Assembly: GCA_902761755.1 (NCBI GenBank)
Contig: CACWLP010000003.1
Span: 113,664 to 177,663 of the forward strand
Reading direction: 5' to 3'
Source: an uncultured Eubacteriales bacterium
Lineage (GTDB): Bacteria; Bacillota; Clostridia; Christensenellales; Aristaeellaceae
DNA length: 64,000 nucleotides
Positions 25,544 to 34,794 of this stretch are shown here, in pieces. The translations under genes were made by a program, and so were the position numbers. Positions within the stretch are counted from its first letter, which is position 1. Each line of letters starts with the position of its first letter. The notes beneath the pieces are model-generated. The model saw only the letters and a list, made by a program, of their open reading frames with translations, was not told the origin of the DNA and searched no databases.

Positions 25544-26568
25544 GTAATTTTTTGTACGGTGTTCTCGAAGGCATCAACGGCGTGGTGCAGAATTACGGCG
25601 TATCCATCATCATCTTCACCATCCTGATGCGCCTGATCTGCCTGCCTTTTGACTACAAAAGCCGCAAAGGCATGCGGAAAATGTCCGCGGTGCAGCCCAA
25701 AATCGCTGCGCTGCAGAAAAAGTATCAGAACGATCCCAAGAAGCTGCAGCAGAAGCAAGCCGAGCTCATGCGCAAGGAAGGGTACAACCCCCTGTCCGGC
25801 TGTCTGCCCCTGCTGCTGACCTGGCCGCTGATGATCGCCATGTTCGCCGCCATGCGCAGCATCGCCAACGAGCAGATCGCCCGGCAGACGTTCGCGTACC
25901 TGGCGGGGGAAACCGACGCGATCCGGCCCGCGGAGCATTTTCTGTGGATTAAAAACATCTGGATGACGGATTCGCCCTTTACCCCCATCGTGCCGAACAT
26001 GCAGTCCCTGCAGCTGCTGGGACAGGACGTGTGGCAGAAGGCGTTCGGCGTGCTGAGCGAAGGGCAGATCGAGGTGCTGAAGGAGCTTGGCATCACGATC
26101 GACTCCTTTGCCACGAAGGAAAGCACCCAGGCTGCGGTGAATGTCATCATGACGAAGCTGGGCAGTCTGGACGTCTATCAGGCGGCCATCGAATGGGTGC
26201 CCGGCTGGAAAGAGATCCCGATACTCATCAATACGCTGCGGTTGTATAAGCAGTGGAACGGATTGCTGATCCTGCCCGTCGTCGCCGGCGTCGCCCAGGT
26301 GCTGCAGACCAAGTACAACCCCCAGATGAAGGAACAGCAGAACGTGCAGCCCGCCAACGGCCAGGGGAAGGGCATGGGCAACTTCATGAAGTATTTCTTC
26401 CCCATCCTCTCCGTCTATTTCTGCCTCTCCTCCAATGCCGGCTTCGCCCTGTACTGGGTCACCTCCACGGCGGTAATGTGGGTGCAGAGCATCATTCTGA
26501 CCAAGGTATTTGAAAAGCAGGAAGCGAAAAAAGCCGAAACCGTGAATGTAGAAGGGTCTGTGAAATAA
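25528..26568 (+). CDS. yidC: Membrane protein insertase YidC/Oxa1 family
   Basis: Inserts proteins into the cytoplasmic membrane. The 346-residue protein lacks a lipoprotein signal and begins at TTG 25528 (AGGAGG 11 bases upstream) with a membrane span, followed by the cytoplasmic hairpin [23 protein letters not shown] and [22 protein letters not shown]. An inserted segment of about 100 residues (about 120-230) lies before the last spans, larger than in B. subtilis SpoIIIJ. The C-terminal spans include the typical [13 protein letters not shown]. It overlaps jag by one base. Confidence 0.93.
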   Translation: MFAAIGNFLYGVLEGINGVVQNYGVSIIIFTILMRLICLPFDYKSRKGMRKMSAVQPKIAALQKKYQNDPKKLQQKQAELMRKEGYNPLSGCLPLLLTWPLMIAMFAAMRSIANEQIARQTFAYLAGETDAIRPAEHFLWIKNIWMTDSPFTPIVPNMQSLQLLGQDVWQKAFGVLSEGQIEVLKELGITIDSFATKESTQAAVNVIMTKLGSLDVYQAAIEWVPGWKEIPILINTLRLYKQWNGLLILPVVAGVAQVLQTKYNPQMKEQQNVQPANGQGKGMGNFMKYFFPILSVYFCLSSNAGFALYWVTSTAVMWVQSIILTKVFEKQEAKKAETVNVEGSVK

Positions 26569-27509
26569 TGAAAGAATTTGAAGTATCCGCCCGCACCATC
26601 GAGGAAGCGATCTCCCAGGGCTTGGAGCAGCTGGGCGTATCCATTTCCGACGTCACCGTGGATGTGATTGAAGAAGGCAGCAAGGGCCTCTTCGGGCTGT
26701 TCGGCTCCCGCCCCGCGAAGGTGAAGCTGACCCTCAAGGGCGACGAAGCCAGCGACGAGGATATGGCCCACGCCATCCTGGCCGACGCCATGAAGGAAGA
26801 AACCCCCAAGGAAAAGAAGCAGCCGAAGCAGGAAAAGCCCGCCGAAAAGAAGCAGGAGCCCAAAAAGGCGAAAGCCCCCAAGCAGGAAAAGGCCCCCAAG
26901 ACGGAGGAAGCGAAAGCGGAAGCCGAGGCGAAGCCTGAACAGGCGAAGGCCGAAGAGAAGGCCGAAAAGCCCCAGAAAGCCCGCAAGCCCCGGGAAAAGA
27001 AGGAGCCCAAGGAACGGCCCGAGCCCAAGGAGATCGTGCCCGCCGAGCAGGCGGACCGGGATACCGCTGCGGGCAAGGCCCAGGAATTCCTGCAGAACCT
27101 GACGAAGCTGATGAACGTGCCGGTCTCCGTGGCGGTGGCCACCGACGAAGAAGGCAACGTGCGGGTGAACATGGAAGGGGACACCCTGGGCATCCTTATC
27201 GGCCGCCGGGGGGAGACCCTGGACGCGCTGCAGTACCTCACCAGCCTGCAGGTGAACAAGGGCCAGAATACCTACACCCGGGTCACCCTGGACACCGAGG
27301 GCTACCGCGCCAAGCGGGAGGACGCCCTGGTGCGCCTGGCCAACCGCATGGCCAATCAGGCCCAGCGCACCGGCCGCAAGGTCAGCCTGGAGCCCATGAA
27401 CCCCTACGAGCGCAGGATCCTCCACAGCGCGCTGCAGGATCATCCCGCCGTCACCACCCATTCCGAGGGCGAAGAGCCAAACCGGCACGTGGTGATCACG
27501 CTGAAATAA
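26568..27509 (+). CDS. khpB: RNA-binding protein KhpB (Jag/SpoIIIJ-associated)
   Basis: A regulator of cell elongation and division that binds RNA with KhpA. Domains in order: Jag-N (about 1-52, EFEVSARTIEEAISQGLEQL and GLFGLFGSRPAKV), a charged linker (about 70-165) rich in Lys, Glu, Pro and Ala, a KH domain (about 170-240, ILIGRRGETLDALQYLTSLQ) and an R3H domain (about 245-310, MNPYERRILHSALQDHPAVTTHSEGEEP). The linker is much longer than in B. subtilis Jag. Conserved placement directly after yidC supports the assignment. Confidence 0.94.
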   Translation: MKEFEVSARTIEEAISQGLEQLGVSISDVTVDVIEEGSKGLFGLFGSRPAKVKLTLKGDEASDEDMAHAILADAMKEETPKEKKQPKQEKPAEKKQEPKKAKAPKQEKAPKTEEAKAEAEAKPEQAKAEEKAEKPQKARKPREKKEPKERPEPKEIVPAEQADRDTAAGKAQEFLQNLTKLMNVPVSVAVATDEEGNVRVNMEGDTLGILIGRRGETLDALQYLTSLQVNKGQNTYTRVTLDTEGYRAKREDALVRLANRMANQAQRTGRKVSLEPMNPYERRILHSALQDHPAVTTHSEGEEPNRHVVITLK

Positions 27510-27525
27510 GATTTTGCCGAATGAA

Positions 27526-27559
27526 AAAGCAGCCCGGGAAACAGACGGGCTGCTTTTTT
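27526..27559 (+). terminator. Terminator after khpB
   Basis: GCAGCCCG pairs with CGGGCTGC and is followed by TTTTTT, ending the rpmH-khpB group. Confidence 0.9.
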
Positions 27560-27612
27560 CGTGAAAATCCTTACGAAATTCTTAAAAATACAAAAAATAT
27601 TCGGAAATCGCA

Positions 27613-27641
27613 TTGACATTCCGGGGGAAAGCCGTTATACT
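27613..27641 (+). promoter_or_regulatory. Promoter of the uracil permease transcript
   Basis: TTGACA (27613-27618) and TATACT (27636-27641) are separated by 17 bases; transcription would start near 27648, about 165 bases before the gene. Confidence 0.8.
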
Positions 27642-27647
27642 TTGCAA

Positions 27648-27745
27648 GGTTCATCCGGGCGGCGGCAAGGCCGGAAAGATGCGACGAAAACGCTTTTGCT
27701 TGCAGCAAGGGCCCTGCCGAAAAAGGCAAGGCCCTTTTTTCCTGG
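27648..27745 (+). promoter_or_regulatory. Attenuator-like leader with intrinsic terminator before uraA
   Basis: The leader ends with a clear terminator: AAGGGCC-TGCC pairs with GGCA-GGCCCTT (27706-27738), then TTTTTT. Upstream sequence has smaller hairpins (CCGG/CCGG near 27657-27676, GCG/CGC near 27681-27693, CTTG/CAAG near 27698-27708), and the last overlaps the terminator's 5' arm, allowing an alternative fold. The PyrR-binding loop consensus was not seen, so the signal is unknown. A pyrimidine signal is likely from the gene controlled. Confidence 0.6.
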
Positions 27746-27811
27746 AATGAACGCATCAAACGCCTATCGGCGCGCAAGCGCTGATAATATTTTGATAGGG
27801 GGACAGTACAG

Positions 27812-29251
27812 ATGAAACTGGTCTACGACATTGCAGACAAGCCGCCAATCAAAAAGAATCTGGTGTACGCCTTCCAGCAGCTGCTGGCCATCATGGCGGC
27901 CACGCTGCTGGTGCCCATCCTGGTGAACGTGAATTCCGGCAAAGACCTCATGAGCCAGCCCGCCGCGCTGCTGGGCGCCGGCGTCGGCACGCTGTTTTAC
28001 CTGTTCATGACCAAGCAGAAGAGCCCCGTGTTCCTGGGGTCCTCCTTCGCTTTCATCAGCCCCCTGGTGGGCGCGGTGTCCTTCGGCTTCCTGGGCATCT
28101 TCCTGGGCGCGTTGTTCGCGGGCCTGGTGTACGTGATCATCGCCCTGATCATCAAGAAGACCGGCTCCGCTTGGGTGAACAAGCTGCTGCCCCCCGTGGT
28201 CATCGGCCCCACCGTGGCCCTGATCGGTCTTTCCCTGTGCGGCAGCGCCGTGACCAACCTGATCAACGGCAACGGCAACCAGACCATCCTGAACCTGACG
28301 GGCTTCGCCGGGGGCGAGCTGAACGTGAGCAATTTCCTGGCCGGGATCACCAAGTACGAAGGCGTTGAAAACATCAGCACCAACTACTACAGCCTGGTGC
28401 ACATCGCCGTGGGTCTGTTCGCCTTCTTTATGACGGTGTGGGCCTCCGTGAAGGGCAGCAAGGGCATGAAGCTGATCCCCTTCATCATCGGTATCGTCAG
28501 CGCCTACGTGGTGGGCCTGGGCCTGACCCTCATCGGCAACGCCGCCAACGTGGACGCCCTGAAAGTCATCAACCTCTCCGCCTTCGACAAGATGCAGATC
28601 CTGGAAGTGCCCAAGTTCACCTTCCTGGGCATGTTCGAGGAAGGCGCCTCCAAATTTGAAAACTTCGGCCAGGTGTTCAACGTGTTCATGCTCTTCGCGC
28701 CGGTGGCCTTCGTGGTGCTGGCCGAGCACATCGCCGACCATAAGAACCTGGGCTCCATCATCAACCGCGACCTGATCACCGATCCCGGCCTGGACCGCAC
28801 CCTCATCGGCGACGGCGTGGGCAGCATCATCGGCTCCTTCTTCGGCGGCTGCCCCAACACCACCTACGGCGAATCCGTGGGCTGCGTGGCCATCACGGGC
28901 AACGCCTCCGTGAGCACCATCTTCATCGCGGCCATCTACTGCATCGTGCTCAGCTTCTTCGGTCCTTTCACCGCGTTCGTCAATTCCATCCCCTCCTGCA
29001 TCACCGGCGGCGTGTGCATCGCGCTCTACGGCTTCATCGCGGTCAGCGGCCTCAAGATGCTGCAGCCTGTGGACCTCAATGACAATCGGAACCTGTTCGT
29101 TGTGGCCGCCATCCTGGTGACCGGCATCGGCGGGCTGACGCTGAACCTGGGCCCCATCACCATCTCCTCCATCGCCACCGCCCTGATCCTGGGCGTGCTG
29201 GTGAACGTGATCTTCAACAAGCGTTCCGCCAAGGAAAACGCCGCGGAATAA
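27812..29251 (+). CDS. uraA: Uracil permease, NCS2 family (UraA-like)
   Basis: Proton-driven nucleobase transporter in the cytoplasmic membrane. The 479-residue protein is hydrophobic through about 12-14 spans and contains QQLLAIMAATLLVPI, the substrate site AEHIADHKNLGSII and PNTTYGESVGCVAITGNAS, which is the uracil-type version of the NCS2 signature rather than the xanthine type. The ATG follows GGGGGACA. It stands alone behind its own promoter and attenuator-like leader. Confidence 0.9.
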   Translation: MKLVYDIADKPPIKKNLVYAFQQLLAIMAATLLVPILVNVNSGKDLMSQPAALLGAGVGTLFYLFMTKQKSPVFLGSSFAFISPLVGAVSFGFLGIFLGALFAGLVYVIIALIIKKTGSAWVNKLLPPVVIGPTVALIGLSLCGSAVTNLINGNGNQTILNLTGFAGGELNVSNFLAGITKYEGVENISTNYYSLVHIAVGLFAFFMTVWASVKGSKGMKLIPFIIGIVSAYVVGLGLTLIGNAANVDALKVINLSAFDKMQILEVPKFTFLGMFEEGASKFENFGQVFNVFMLFAPVAFVVLAEHIADHKNLGSIINRDLITDPGLDRTLIGDGVGSIIGSFFGGCPNTTYGESVGCVAITGNASVSTIFIAAIYCIVLSFFGPFTAFVNSIPSCITGGVCIALYGFIAVSGLKMLQPVDLNDNRNLFVVAAILVTGIGGLTLNLGPITISSIATALILGVLVNVIFNKRSAKENAAE

Positions 29252-29287
29252 GCGCTGAAAAAACCTGAAAAAACTTTCAATTACCCG

Positions 29288-29316
29288 TTTACAAACCGCG
29301 TCTGTCATGTTACAAT
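29288..29316 (+). promoter_or_regulatory. Promoter of rpsO
   Basis: TTTACA (29288-29293) and TACAAT (29311-29316) with 17 bases between them lie about 115 bases before rpsO. Confidence 0.7.
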
Positions 29317-29322
29317 GATAGG

Positions 29323-29429
29323 CGTGGTTTTTAGAACCGCCTGCCAGGATCGGCGATACCCCAACGCCCTTCTTAGTTCGCGGCGATTGAAGAAAGGGGC
29401 CGCCACACCCCCATAAGGAGGAAGACACC
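29323..29429 (+). promoter_or_regulatory. Probable S15 autoregulatory leader
   Basis: The rpsO 5' leader contains CTTAGTTCGCGGCGATTGAAG flanked by CCCTT and AAGGG that pair, a pattern like that of Gram-positive rpsO leaders where S15 binds its own mRNA. An upstream arm (GGCG…CGCC near 29322-29343) could complete a multi-branched fold. Confidence 0.5.
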
Positions 29430-29693
29430 ATGGACAAGGAAATGAAAGCCCAGATCATGCAGACCTATGCCCGCCACGAAGGCGACACCGGGTCTCCCGA
29501 AGTGCAGGTGGCGCTGCTCACCGAGCGCATCAACCACCTCAACGAGCACCTCAAGCTCAACAAGAAGGATCACCATTCCCGGCGCGGCCTGCTGCTGATG
29601 GTCGGCCAGCGCCGCGGCCTGCTCGACTATCTCAAGAAGACGGATATCGAGCGTTACCGTGATCTGATTGCCAAGCTGGGTCTGCGCAAGTAA
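29430..29693 (+). CDS. rpsO: Ribosomal protein uS15
   Basis: An 87-residue 30S subunit protein. The sequence includes [41 protein letters not shown] and [16 protein letters not shown], all hallmark S15 segments. AGGAGGAAG precedes the ATG. The pair rpsO-pnp is widely conserved. Confidence 0.98.
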   Translation: MDKEMKAQIMQTYARHEGDTGSPEVQVALLTERINHLNEHLKLNKKDHHSRRGLLLMVGQRRGLLDYLKKTDIERYRDLIAKLGLRK

Positions 29694-29702
29694 GGCGCAT
29701 GG

Positions 29703-29742
29703 GGCTATCGGCTGGAAGGATTCAGCCGATAGCCTTTTGTTT
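29703..29742 (+). terminator. Terminator between rpsO and pnp
   Basis: GGCTATCGGCTG pairs perfectly with CAGCCGATAGCC across an 8-base loop, followed by TTTTGTTT. It probably ends most rpsO transcripts, with some read-through into pnp. Confidence 0.9.
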
Positions 29743-29801
29743 CAGCCGTCCGGCAGGGGCCGGAGGGCAAGTGAGTGTTGTGAGGAGAAGGAGAAAGAAA
29801 A

Positions 29802-31952
29802 ATGGATTACAAAGCGTATTCAATGGAATTTGCGGGCCGCACCCTGACGCTGGAATTCGGCAAGTACGCCCAGCAGGCCGGCGGCAGCTGCCTGGTCCGC
29901 TACGGCGACACCGCGGTGCTGGTGAATGCCACCGCGTCGGACAAGCCCCGGGAGGGCGTGGATTTCTTCCCCCTGACGGTGGACTTTGAAGAAAAGCAGT
30001 ATTCCGTGGGCAAGATCCCCGGCGGCTTCATCAAGCGGGAAGGCCGCCCCACCGAAAAGGCGACCCTGACCTGCCGCCTCATCGACCGGCCGCTGCGCCC
30101 CCTGTTCAACAAGGGCATGCGCAACGACGTGCAGGTGGTGGCCCAGACCCTGAGCGTGGACCCCAACACCCCGCCGGAATTCCCGGCGATGCTGGGCTCC
30201 TCCATCGCCCTGATGGTGAGCAACATCCCCTGGGGCGGCCCCACCGCCGCCGTGATCGTGGCCCGGGTGAACGGTGAATTCGTCATCAACCCCGACGAAG
30301 CCCAGGAAGCGGCCTCCGATATGCACGTCACCGTGGCGGGCACCAAGGACGCCATCATGATGGTGGAAGCCGGCGCCAAGGAAGTCAGCGAAGACGCCAT
30401 GATGGACGCCATCCTCTACGGCCATCAGTTCATCAAGCAGCTGGTGGAATTCCAGGAGAAGATCACCGCCGAGATCGGCAAGCCCAAGTCCGAATTCCCG
30501 CTGATCACCACCGGGGACGACGTGAAGGCTGCTGTGCGGGAATACGCCCTGGAAAAGTGCGAATATATTTATTCCACCTATGTGCGCAAGGAACGCCAGG
30601 CCCGGGACGCCGAGGTGTCCGCCGACGTGGCGGCCCACTTTGCGGATATCTTCCCCGGCCGGGAAAACGAAGTGGCCGACGCCCTGTATTACCTGGGCAA
30701 GGAAGTCATGCGCCGCAAGATCCTGGATCAGGGCATCCGCCCCGACGGCCGGAAGGTGGACGAAGTGCGGCCCATCTGGTGCGAAGTGGGCGTGCTGCCC
30801 CGCACCCACGGCAGCGCCGTCTTTACCCGCGGCGAAACCCAGGCCCTGACCATCACCACCCTGGGCATGGTCAGCGAAGCGCAGCAGCTGGATGGCCTGT
30901 CCAACGAGGACAGCAAGCGCTACATGCACCAGTACAACATGCCCTCCTACGCCACCGGCGAAGCGGGCCGCCTGCGCAGCCCCAACCGCCGCGAGATCGG
31001 CCACGGCGCCCTGGCGGAGCGCGCATTGGTGCCCGTGATCCCCTCCGAAGCGGAATTCCCCTACGCGCTGCGCCTGGTATCCGAGATCCTGGGCAGCAAC
31101 GGCTCTTCCTCCATGGCTTCCGTGTGCGGCAGCACCCTCAGCCTCATGGATGCGGGCGTGCCCATTCACGCGCCGGTGGCCGGCGTGGCCATGGGCCTGA
31201 TCCAGGATCCTGAAACCGGCAAGATCGAGGTGCTCACCGACATCCAGGGCCTGGAAGACTTCCTGGGCGACATGGACTTTAAGGTGGCCGGCACCCAGAA
31301 CGGCATCACCGCCATCCAGATGGATATCAAGATCAAGGGCATCAACCGCGAGATCCTTTCCCGGGCGCTGAGCCAGGCGCTCAAGGGCCGGCTGCACATC
31401 CTGGGCATCATGCTGGAGACCATCGGCCGTCCCCGGGAGAACCTGAGCAAGTACGCCCCCAAGATCATCACCTTCTCCATCAATCCCGAAAAGATCGCCG
31501 AGGTCATCGGCCCCCGGGGCAAGATGATCAACAAGATCATCGACGAAACCGGCGTCAAGATCGACATCGAGGACGACGGAAGGGTGTTCATCGCCACCGC
31601 CGATCAGGAAGCCGCCGACAAGGCGAAAGCCATTATCCTGGGCATCGCCAAGGACATCGAAGTGGGCGACGTGTTCACCGGCAAGGTGGTGCGCATCATG
31701 AACTTCGGCGCCTTCGTGGAGCTGGTGGGCGGCAAGGACGGCATGATCCACATTTCCAAGCTGGATAACAAGCGCGTGGAAAAGGTGGAAGACGTGGTGA
31801 AGGTGGGCGACGAACTGGAGGTTAAGGTCTGCGAGATCGACGCCCAGGGCCGCATCAACCTGATCCGCAACGACATCACCTACGACAACCCCAATTTCAC
31901 CCGCTCCGCGCCCGCCGTATCCCGGCCCCCGCGCAGGGACGGCCGGAAATAA
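29802..31952 (+). CDS. pnp: Polynucleotide phosphorylase
   Basis: 3'-5' phosphorolytic exoribonuclease of the mRNA decay machinery. The 716 residues comprise two RNase PH cores (about 1-210 and 300-540) with [20 protein letters not shown] and [16 protein letters not shown], a KH domain (about 555-615, [20 protein letters not shown]) and an S1 domain (about 620-690, [18 protein letters not shown]). Catalytic aspartates lie in [28 protein letters not shown] precedes the ATG. Confidence 0.97.
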   Translation: MDYKAYSMEFAGRTLTLEFGKYAQQAGGSCLVRYGDTAVLVNATASDKPREGVDFFPLTVDFEEKQYSVGKIPGGFIKREGRPTEKATLTCRLIDRPLRPLFNKGMRNDVQVVAQTLSVDPNTPPEFPAMLGSSIALMVSNIPWGGPTAAVIVARVNGEFVINPDEAQEAASDMHVTVAGTKDAIMMVEAGAKEVSEDAMMDAILYGHQFIKQLVEFQEKITAEIGKPKSEFPLITTGDDVKAAVREYALEKCEYIYSTYVRKERQARDAEVSADVAAHFADIFPGRENEVADALYYLGKEVMRRKILDQGIRPDGRKVDEVRPIWCEVGVLPRTHGSAVFTRGETQALTITTLGMVSEAQQLDGLSNEDSKRYMHQYNMPSYATGEAGRLRSPNRREIGHGALAERALVPVIPSEAEFPYALRLVSEILGSNGSSSMASVCGSTLSLMDAGVPIHAPVAGVAMGLIQDPETGKIEVLTDIQGLEDFLGDMDFKVAGTQNGITAIQMDIKIKGINREILSRALSQALKGRLHILGIMLETIGRPRENLSKYAPKIITFSINPEKIAEVIGPRGKMINKIIDETGVKIDIEDDGRVFIATADQEAADKAKAIILGIAKDIEVGDVFTGKVVRIMNFGAFVELVGGKDGMIHISKLDNKRVEKVEDVVKVGDELEVKVCEIDAQGRINLIRNDITYDNPNFTRSAPAVSRPPRRDGRK

Positions 31953-31966
31953 GCCCTGATAAAACG

Positions 31967-32008
31967 GAAACACAGGGGGGAAGCTAAATGCATCCCCTCT
32001 GTTTTCAA
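31967..32008 (+). terminator. Terminator between pnp and the M16 peptidase gene
   Basis: ACA followed by six G pairs with CCCCTCTGT (nine pairs, one G-T), followed by TTTTC. The next ribosome binding site follows directly. Confidence 0.7.
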
Positions 32009-32022
32009 TCAAGGAGCAGGCA

Positions 32023-33267
32023 ATGGAGAAATTTATCCTGGACAATGGGCTGACCGTGCTGGTGGAGGAAATGCCGTCCCTGCGCTCCGTATCCATCGGG
32101 GCGTGGGTGAAGGCGGGGAGCATGCTGGAAACCCCCGGGGAAAACGGCCTTTCCCATTTTATGGAACATATGGCCTTCAAGGGCACGCGCAAGCGCACCG
32201 CCCGGCAGATCGCCGAGGAAATGGACTGCATCGGCGGGCAGCTCAACGCCGCCACCAGCAAGCTGTGCACGAATTACTACGCCAAGGTCATCGACGAGGA
32301 CCTGCCCCTGGCGGCGGATATCCTTTCGGACATCGTGTGCGATCCCGCCCTGGATGAAAAAGAGCTGGATAAGGAGAGGGGCGTGGTGCTGGAGGAAATC
32401 GCCATGGTGGAGGACACGCCGGAGGAAGTGGTGTTCGACGTGCTGGCCGAGGCGGTGTTCGGAGAGCAGTCCCTGGGCCAGAGCATCCTGGGCCCGGCGG
32501 ACAGGATCGCCGCCTATACGGCGGAGGATCTGCGCGCTTTCCGCAGGCGGCATTACGGCCCCAAAAACGCTGTGGTGGCCATGGCGGGCAATGTGACCGC
32601 CGGGCGCGCCCGGGAGCTGGCGGAACAGTATTTCGGCGCGTGGCAGGGCGCGGAAGGGGAGGAATACCCCGACGCCCAGGCCATCCCCGCGCCCCGGAAA
32701 CTGGCCCGGGACAAGGATACGGAGCAGGTGCACCTGTGCCTGTCCTTCCGGTCCCACGAGATGGGCAGCGAGCTGGTTTATCCCACCGCGGTGCTCAACA
32801 ACATCCTGGGGGGCGGCATGTCCTCCCGGCTGTTCCAGCGCATCCGGGAGGAGCTGGGCATGGCCTATTCCGTGTATTCCGGGCCCAGCAGCTATCCCCA
32901 CTGCGGGGAATTCACCATCTATGCCGCCACCAGCCCCCGGCACTGCAAAACGGTGCTGGAGCAGATCAACCTTGAAATCTCGAAGCTCATGGAGGGCGGG
33001 ATTACCCAGAAGGAATTCCAAATGAGCAAAGCCCAGCTGAAGGGCAGCTTCATCCTGGGGCTGGAGAGCGCCTACAGCCGCATGAGCGCCCTGGGGCACA
33101 ACCAGATCCTTCTGAACCGGGTGATCCCTCCGGAAGAGACCATTGCCGCCATTGAAAAGGTGACGATGGACGACGCCATGGACGCGGCGAAGCGCATCCT
33201 GACGGGGCCGAGGGCCTATGCCGTGGTGGGCCGGAAGGCGGAAAAATACTTAAGCGCCATCGGCTGA
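32023..33267 (+). CDS. M16 family zinc metallopeptidase (YmxG-like)
   Basis: Predicted zinc peptidase of the pitrilysin/processing-peptidase family. The inverted zinc motif HFMEH (His45, Glu48, His49) is followed by the more distant glutamate in LEEIAMVEDTPEE. The 414 residues cover both M16 halves, with GGGMSSRLFQRIREELGMAYSVYS in the second, inactive half. Genes of this type follow pnp in many Firmicutes. No signal peptide is seen, so it is likely cytoplasmic. AAGGAGCAGGCA precedes the ATG. Confidence 0.9.
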   Translation: MEKFILDNGLTVLVEEMPSLRSVSIGAWVKAGSMLETPGENGLSHFMEHMAFKGTRKRTARQIAEEMDCIGGQLNAATSKLCTNYYAKVIDEDLPLAADILSDIVCDPALDEKELDKERGVVLEEIAMVEDTPEEVVFDVLAEAVFGEQSLGQSILGPADRIAAYTAEDLRAFRRRHYGPKNAVVAMAGNVTAGRARELAEQYFGAWQGAEGEEYPDAQAIPAPRKLARDKDTEQVHLCLSFRSHEMGSELVYPTAVLNNILGGGMSSRLFQRIREELGMAYSVYSGPSSYPHCGEFTIYAATSPRHCKTVLEQINLEISKLMEGGITQKEFQMSKAQLKGSFILGLESAYSRMSALGHNQILLNRVIPPEETIAAIEKVTMDDAMDAAKRILTGPRAYAVVGRKAEKYLSAIG

Positions 33268-33288
33268 CGGCGTGAAAGCGAGGAGAGC

Positions 33289-34476
33289 ATGAAACGATTC
33301 TGGATCTGCCTGGCGGTATTGCTGGCGCTGCTGAGCCTGTCCGCCCTGGCCGAGGAAGCCGCCGATATCACGCCCCAGTGCGGCATCCGGGTATCGCATT
33401 ACGGCAAAGACAAAGAAAAGATGCTGGATAACGGCACCATGACCATGTGGTATCAGCCGGAGGCCAACGCCTGGGTGGAGGTGACCTGCCCGGAGGGATC
33501 GCCTGCCCAGGGCGTGTTCATCCGCTGGGGGAAAAAGCCCATCGACACGGTGATCCAGGTGCCGGGAGAGGACAAGGAATGGCAGACGGCGCTGGAGCAC
33601 GAAGGCATGTATTTCAACGAATACATTGCTTTTGACGAGCCGCTGGAAAAATTCCGCATCCGGCCCCTGGCGAAGCAGGATCAATTCGCCATCATCAAGC
33701 TGCAGGTGCTGGGGGAGGGCGAGGTGCCGGACTGGGTGGAGCGCTGGCAGCCCTTCGAGGGCAAGGCGGACATGATGGTATTGGTGGCCCACGCCGACGA
33801 CGAACTGCTCTATATGGGCGGCGTGATCCCCTATTACAGCGGGCAGATGGGCAAGAAAGTGATCGTGGTGTACATCGCCCAGATGAACGGGTTTCGGAAT
33901 GTGGAATTGCTGGACGGGCTGTGGCACTGCGGGGTGCGTTCTTACCCGGAAATGCCCACCAGCAAATTTAAGGATCAATGGTGCACGGGGCTGAAAAAAT
34001 GCCTGAGCATCTGGAATGAAGAAAAGCTGCTGTCCTACGTGACGGAGCTGATCCGCAAATACCAGCCCGACGTGATCGTGACCCACGACGTGAACGGCGA
34101 ATACGGCCACGGGGCGCACAAGGCCTGCTCCTATGCGGTGCAGAAGTGCATCCTGAAAGCCGCAGATCCATCCCAATACCCGGATTCCGCGGCGCAGTAC
34201 GGCGCCTGGCAGGTGAAGAAGGCGTACCTGCATCTCTACGAAAGCGAGCTGGGCATGCTGGATTTCGATTGGCGGCAGCCCCTGGAGGCTTTCGGCGGCA
34301 AGACCGCCTTTGAGATCACCGACGAGGCGTTCAAGATGCACCGCAGCCAGGCGGCCTCCGGCAAGTACAAGGTGGAGGACTTTGGAAAATACGACAATTC
34401 CCTGTTCGGGCTGTTCTATTCCGCCGTGGGGAACGATACGCCCGGAGTGAACGATATGTTTGAGCACCTTGAGTAA
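33289..34476 (+). CDS. Secreted PIG-L family deacetylase
   Basis: Predicted zinc-dependent N-deacetylase (LmbE/PIG-L family). The signal peptide (MKRFWICLAVLLALLSLSALAE) is followed by a beta-rich domain of about 130 residues without a recognised family, then the PIG-L domain: zinc motif AHADDE (167-172), MGGVIPYYS, a later TCAC-coded histidine motif THDVNGEYGHGAHK (about 262-275) supplying the remaining ligands. PIG-L proteins deacetylate N-acetylated sugars, and export suggests an envelope or external glycan substrate; that part is inference. The ATG follows GAGGAGAGC. The gene ends just before a multi-hairpin repeat. Confidence 0.82.
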   Translation: MKRFWICLAVLLALLSLSALAEEAADITPQCGIRVSHYGKDKEKMLDNGTMTMWYQPEANAWVEVTCPEGSPAQGVFIRWGKKPIDTVIQVPGEDKEWQTALEHEGMYFNEYIAFDEPLEKFRIRPLAKQDQFAIIKLQVLGEGEVPDWVERWQPFEGKADMMVLVAHADDELLYMGGVIPYYSGQMGKKVIVVYIAQMNGFRNVELLDGLWHCGVRSYPEMPTSKFKDQWCTGLKKCLSIWNEEKLLSYVTELIRKYQPDVIVTHDVNGEYGHGAHKACSYAVQKCILKAADPSQYPDSAAQYGAWQVKKAYLHLYESELGMLDFDWRQPLEAFGGKTAFEITDEAFKMHRSQAASGKYKVEDFGKYDNSLFGLFYSAVGNDTPGVNDMFEHLE

Positions 34477-34490
34477 AAAACGCATCAAAA

Positions 34491-34519
34491 AACGCCGTAC
34501 GCGAAGTACGGCGTTTTAA
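34491..34519 (-). terminator. Terminator facing the epimerase gene (H0)
   Basis: The stem AACGCCGTAC/GTACGGCGTT is followed on the minus strand by six T residues (34485-34490 as A on plus), so it is a strong terminator for transcripts that come from the epimerase and cross the whole element. On the plus strand only four T residues follow. Confidence 0.65.
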
Positions 34520-34765
34520 ATTGTTGACAAAATGCTTTGGGGAAGTATGAAGGGGCCTAGCCCCTTCATCAACAATCCGCAGGACCGGGTTTGCCGGTCC
34601 GAGGAGCGGTCCTTGACCGCTTCCTATATCAATTTATGACCGTAAAAAGAGCATTTCCGGGCATACTTGCTCGGAAATGCCTTTTTACAATAAATTGATG
34701 TGTCGAAGGAAAGGACGGTTTTCCGGCCTTTCCTTCACAGGGTGTCGACAAAGTCGACACCCTGA

Positions 34766-34794
34766 AACGCCGTACGCGAAGTACGGCGTTTTTT
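34766..34794 (+). terminator. Terminator facing the PIG-L gene (H7)
   Basis: Same stem as H0, here followed by TTTTTT on the plus strand. A transcript from the PIG-L gene would cross H0-H6 and end here, with the whole element as its 3' UTR. Confidence 0.65.

Noticed and set aside
27648-27745. PyrR-binding attenuator or purine riboswitch before uraA
   Set aside because: Neither the PyrR loop consensus nor the conserved purine riboswitch core could be found; kept as an unidentified leader.
29820-32270. An 816-residue open frame on the minus strand
   Set aside because: Antisense to pnp; His/Gly/Ala/Asp-rich composition is typical of a shadow frame and no domain is seen.
34524-34551. Promoter for a small RNA inside repeat copy 1
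   Set aside because: The -10 box is weak (TATGAA) and the pair is not present in copy 2, so it is not listed as a feature.
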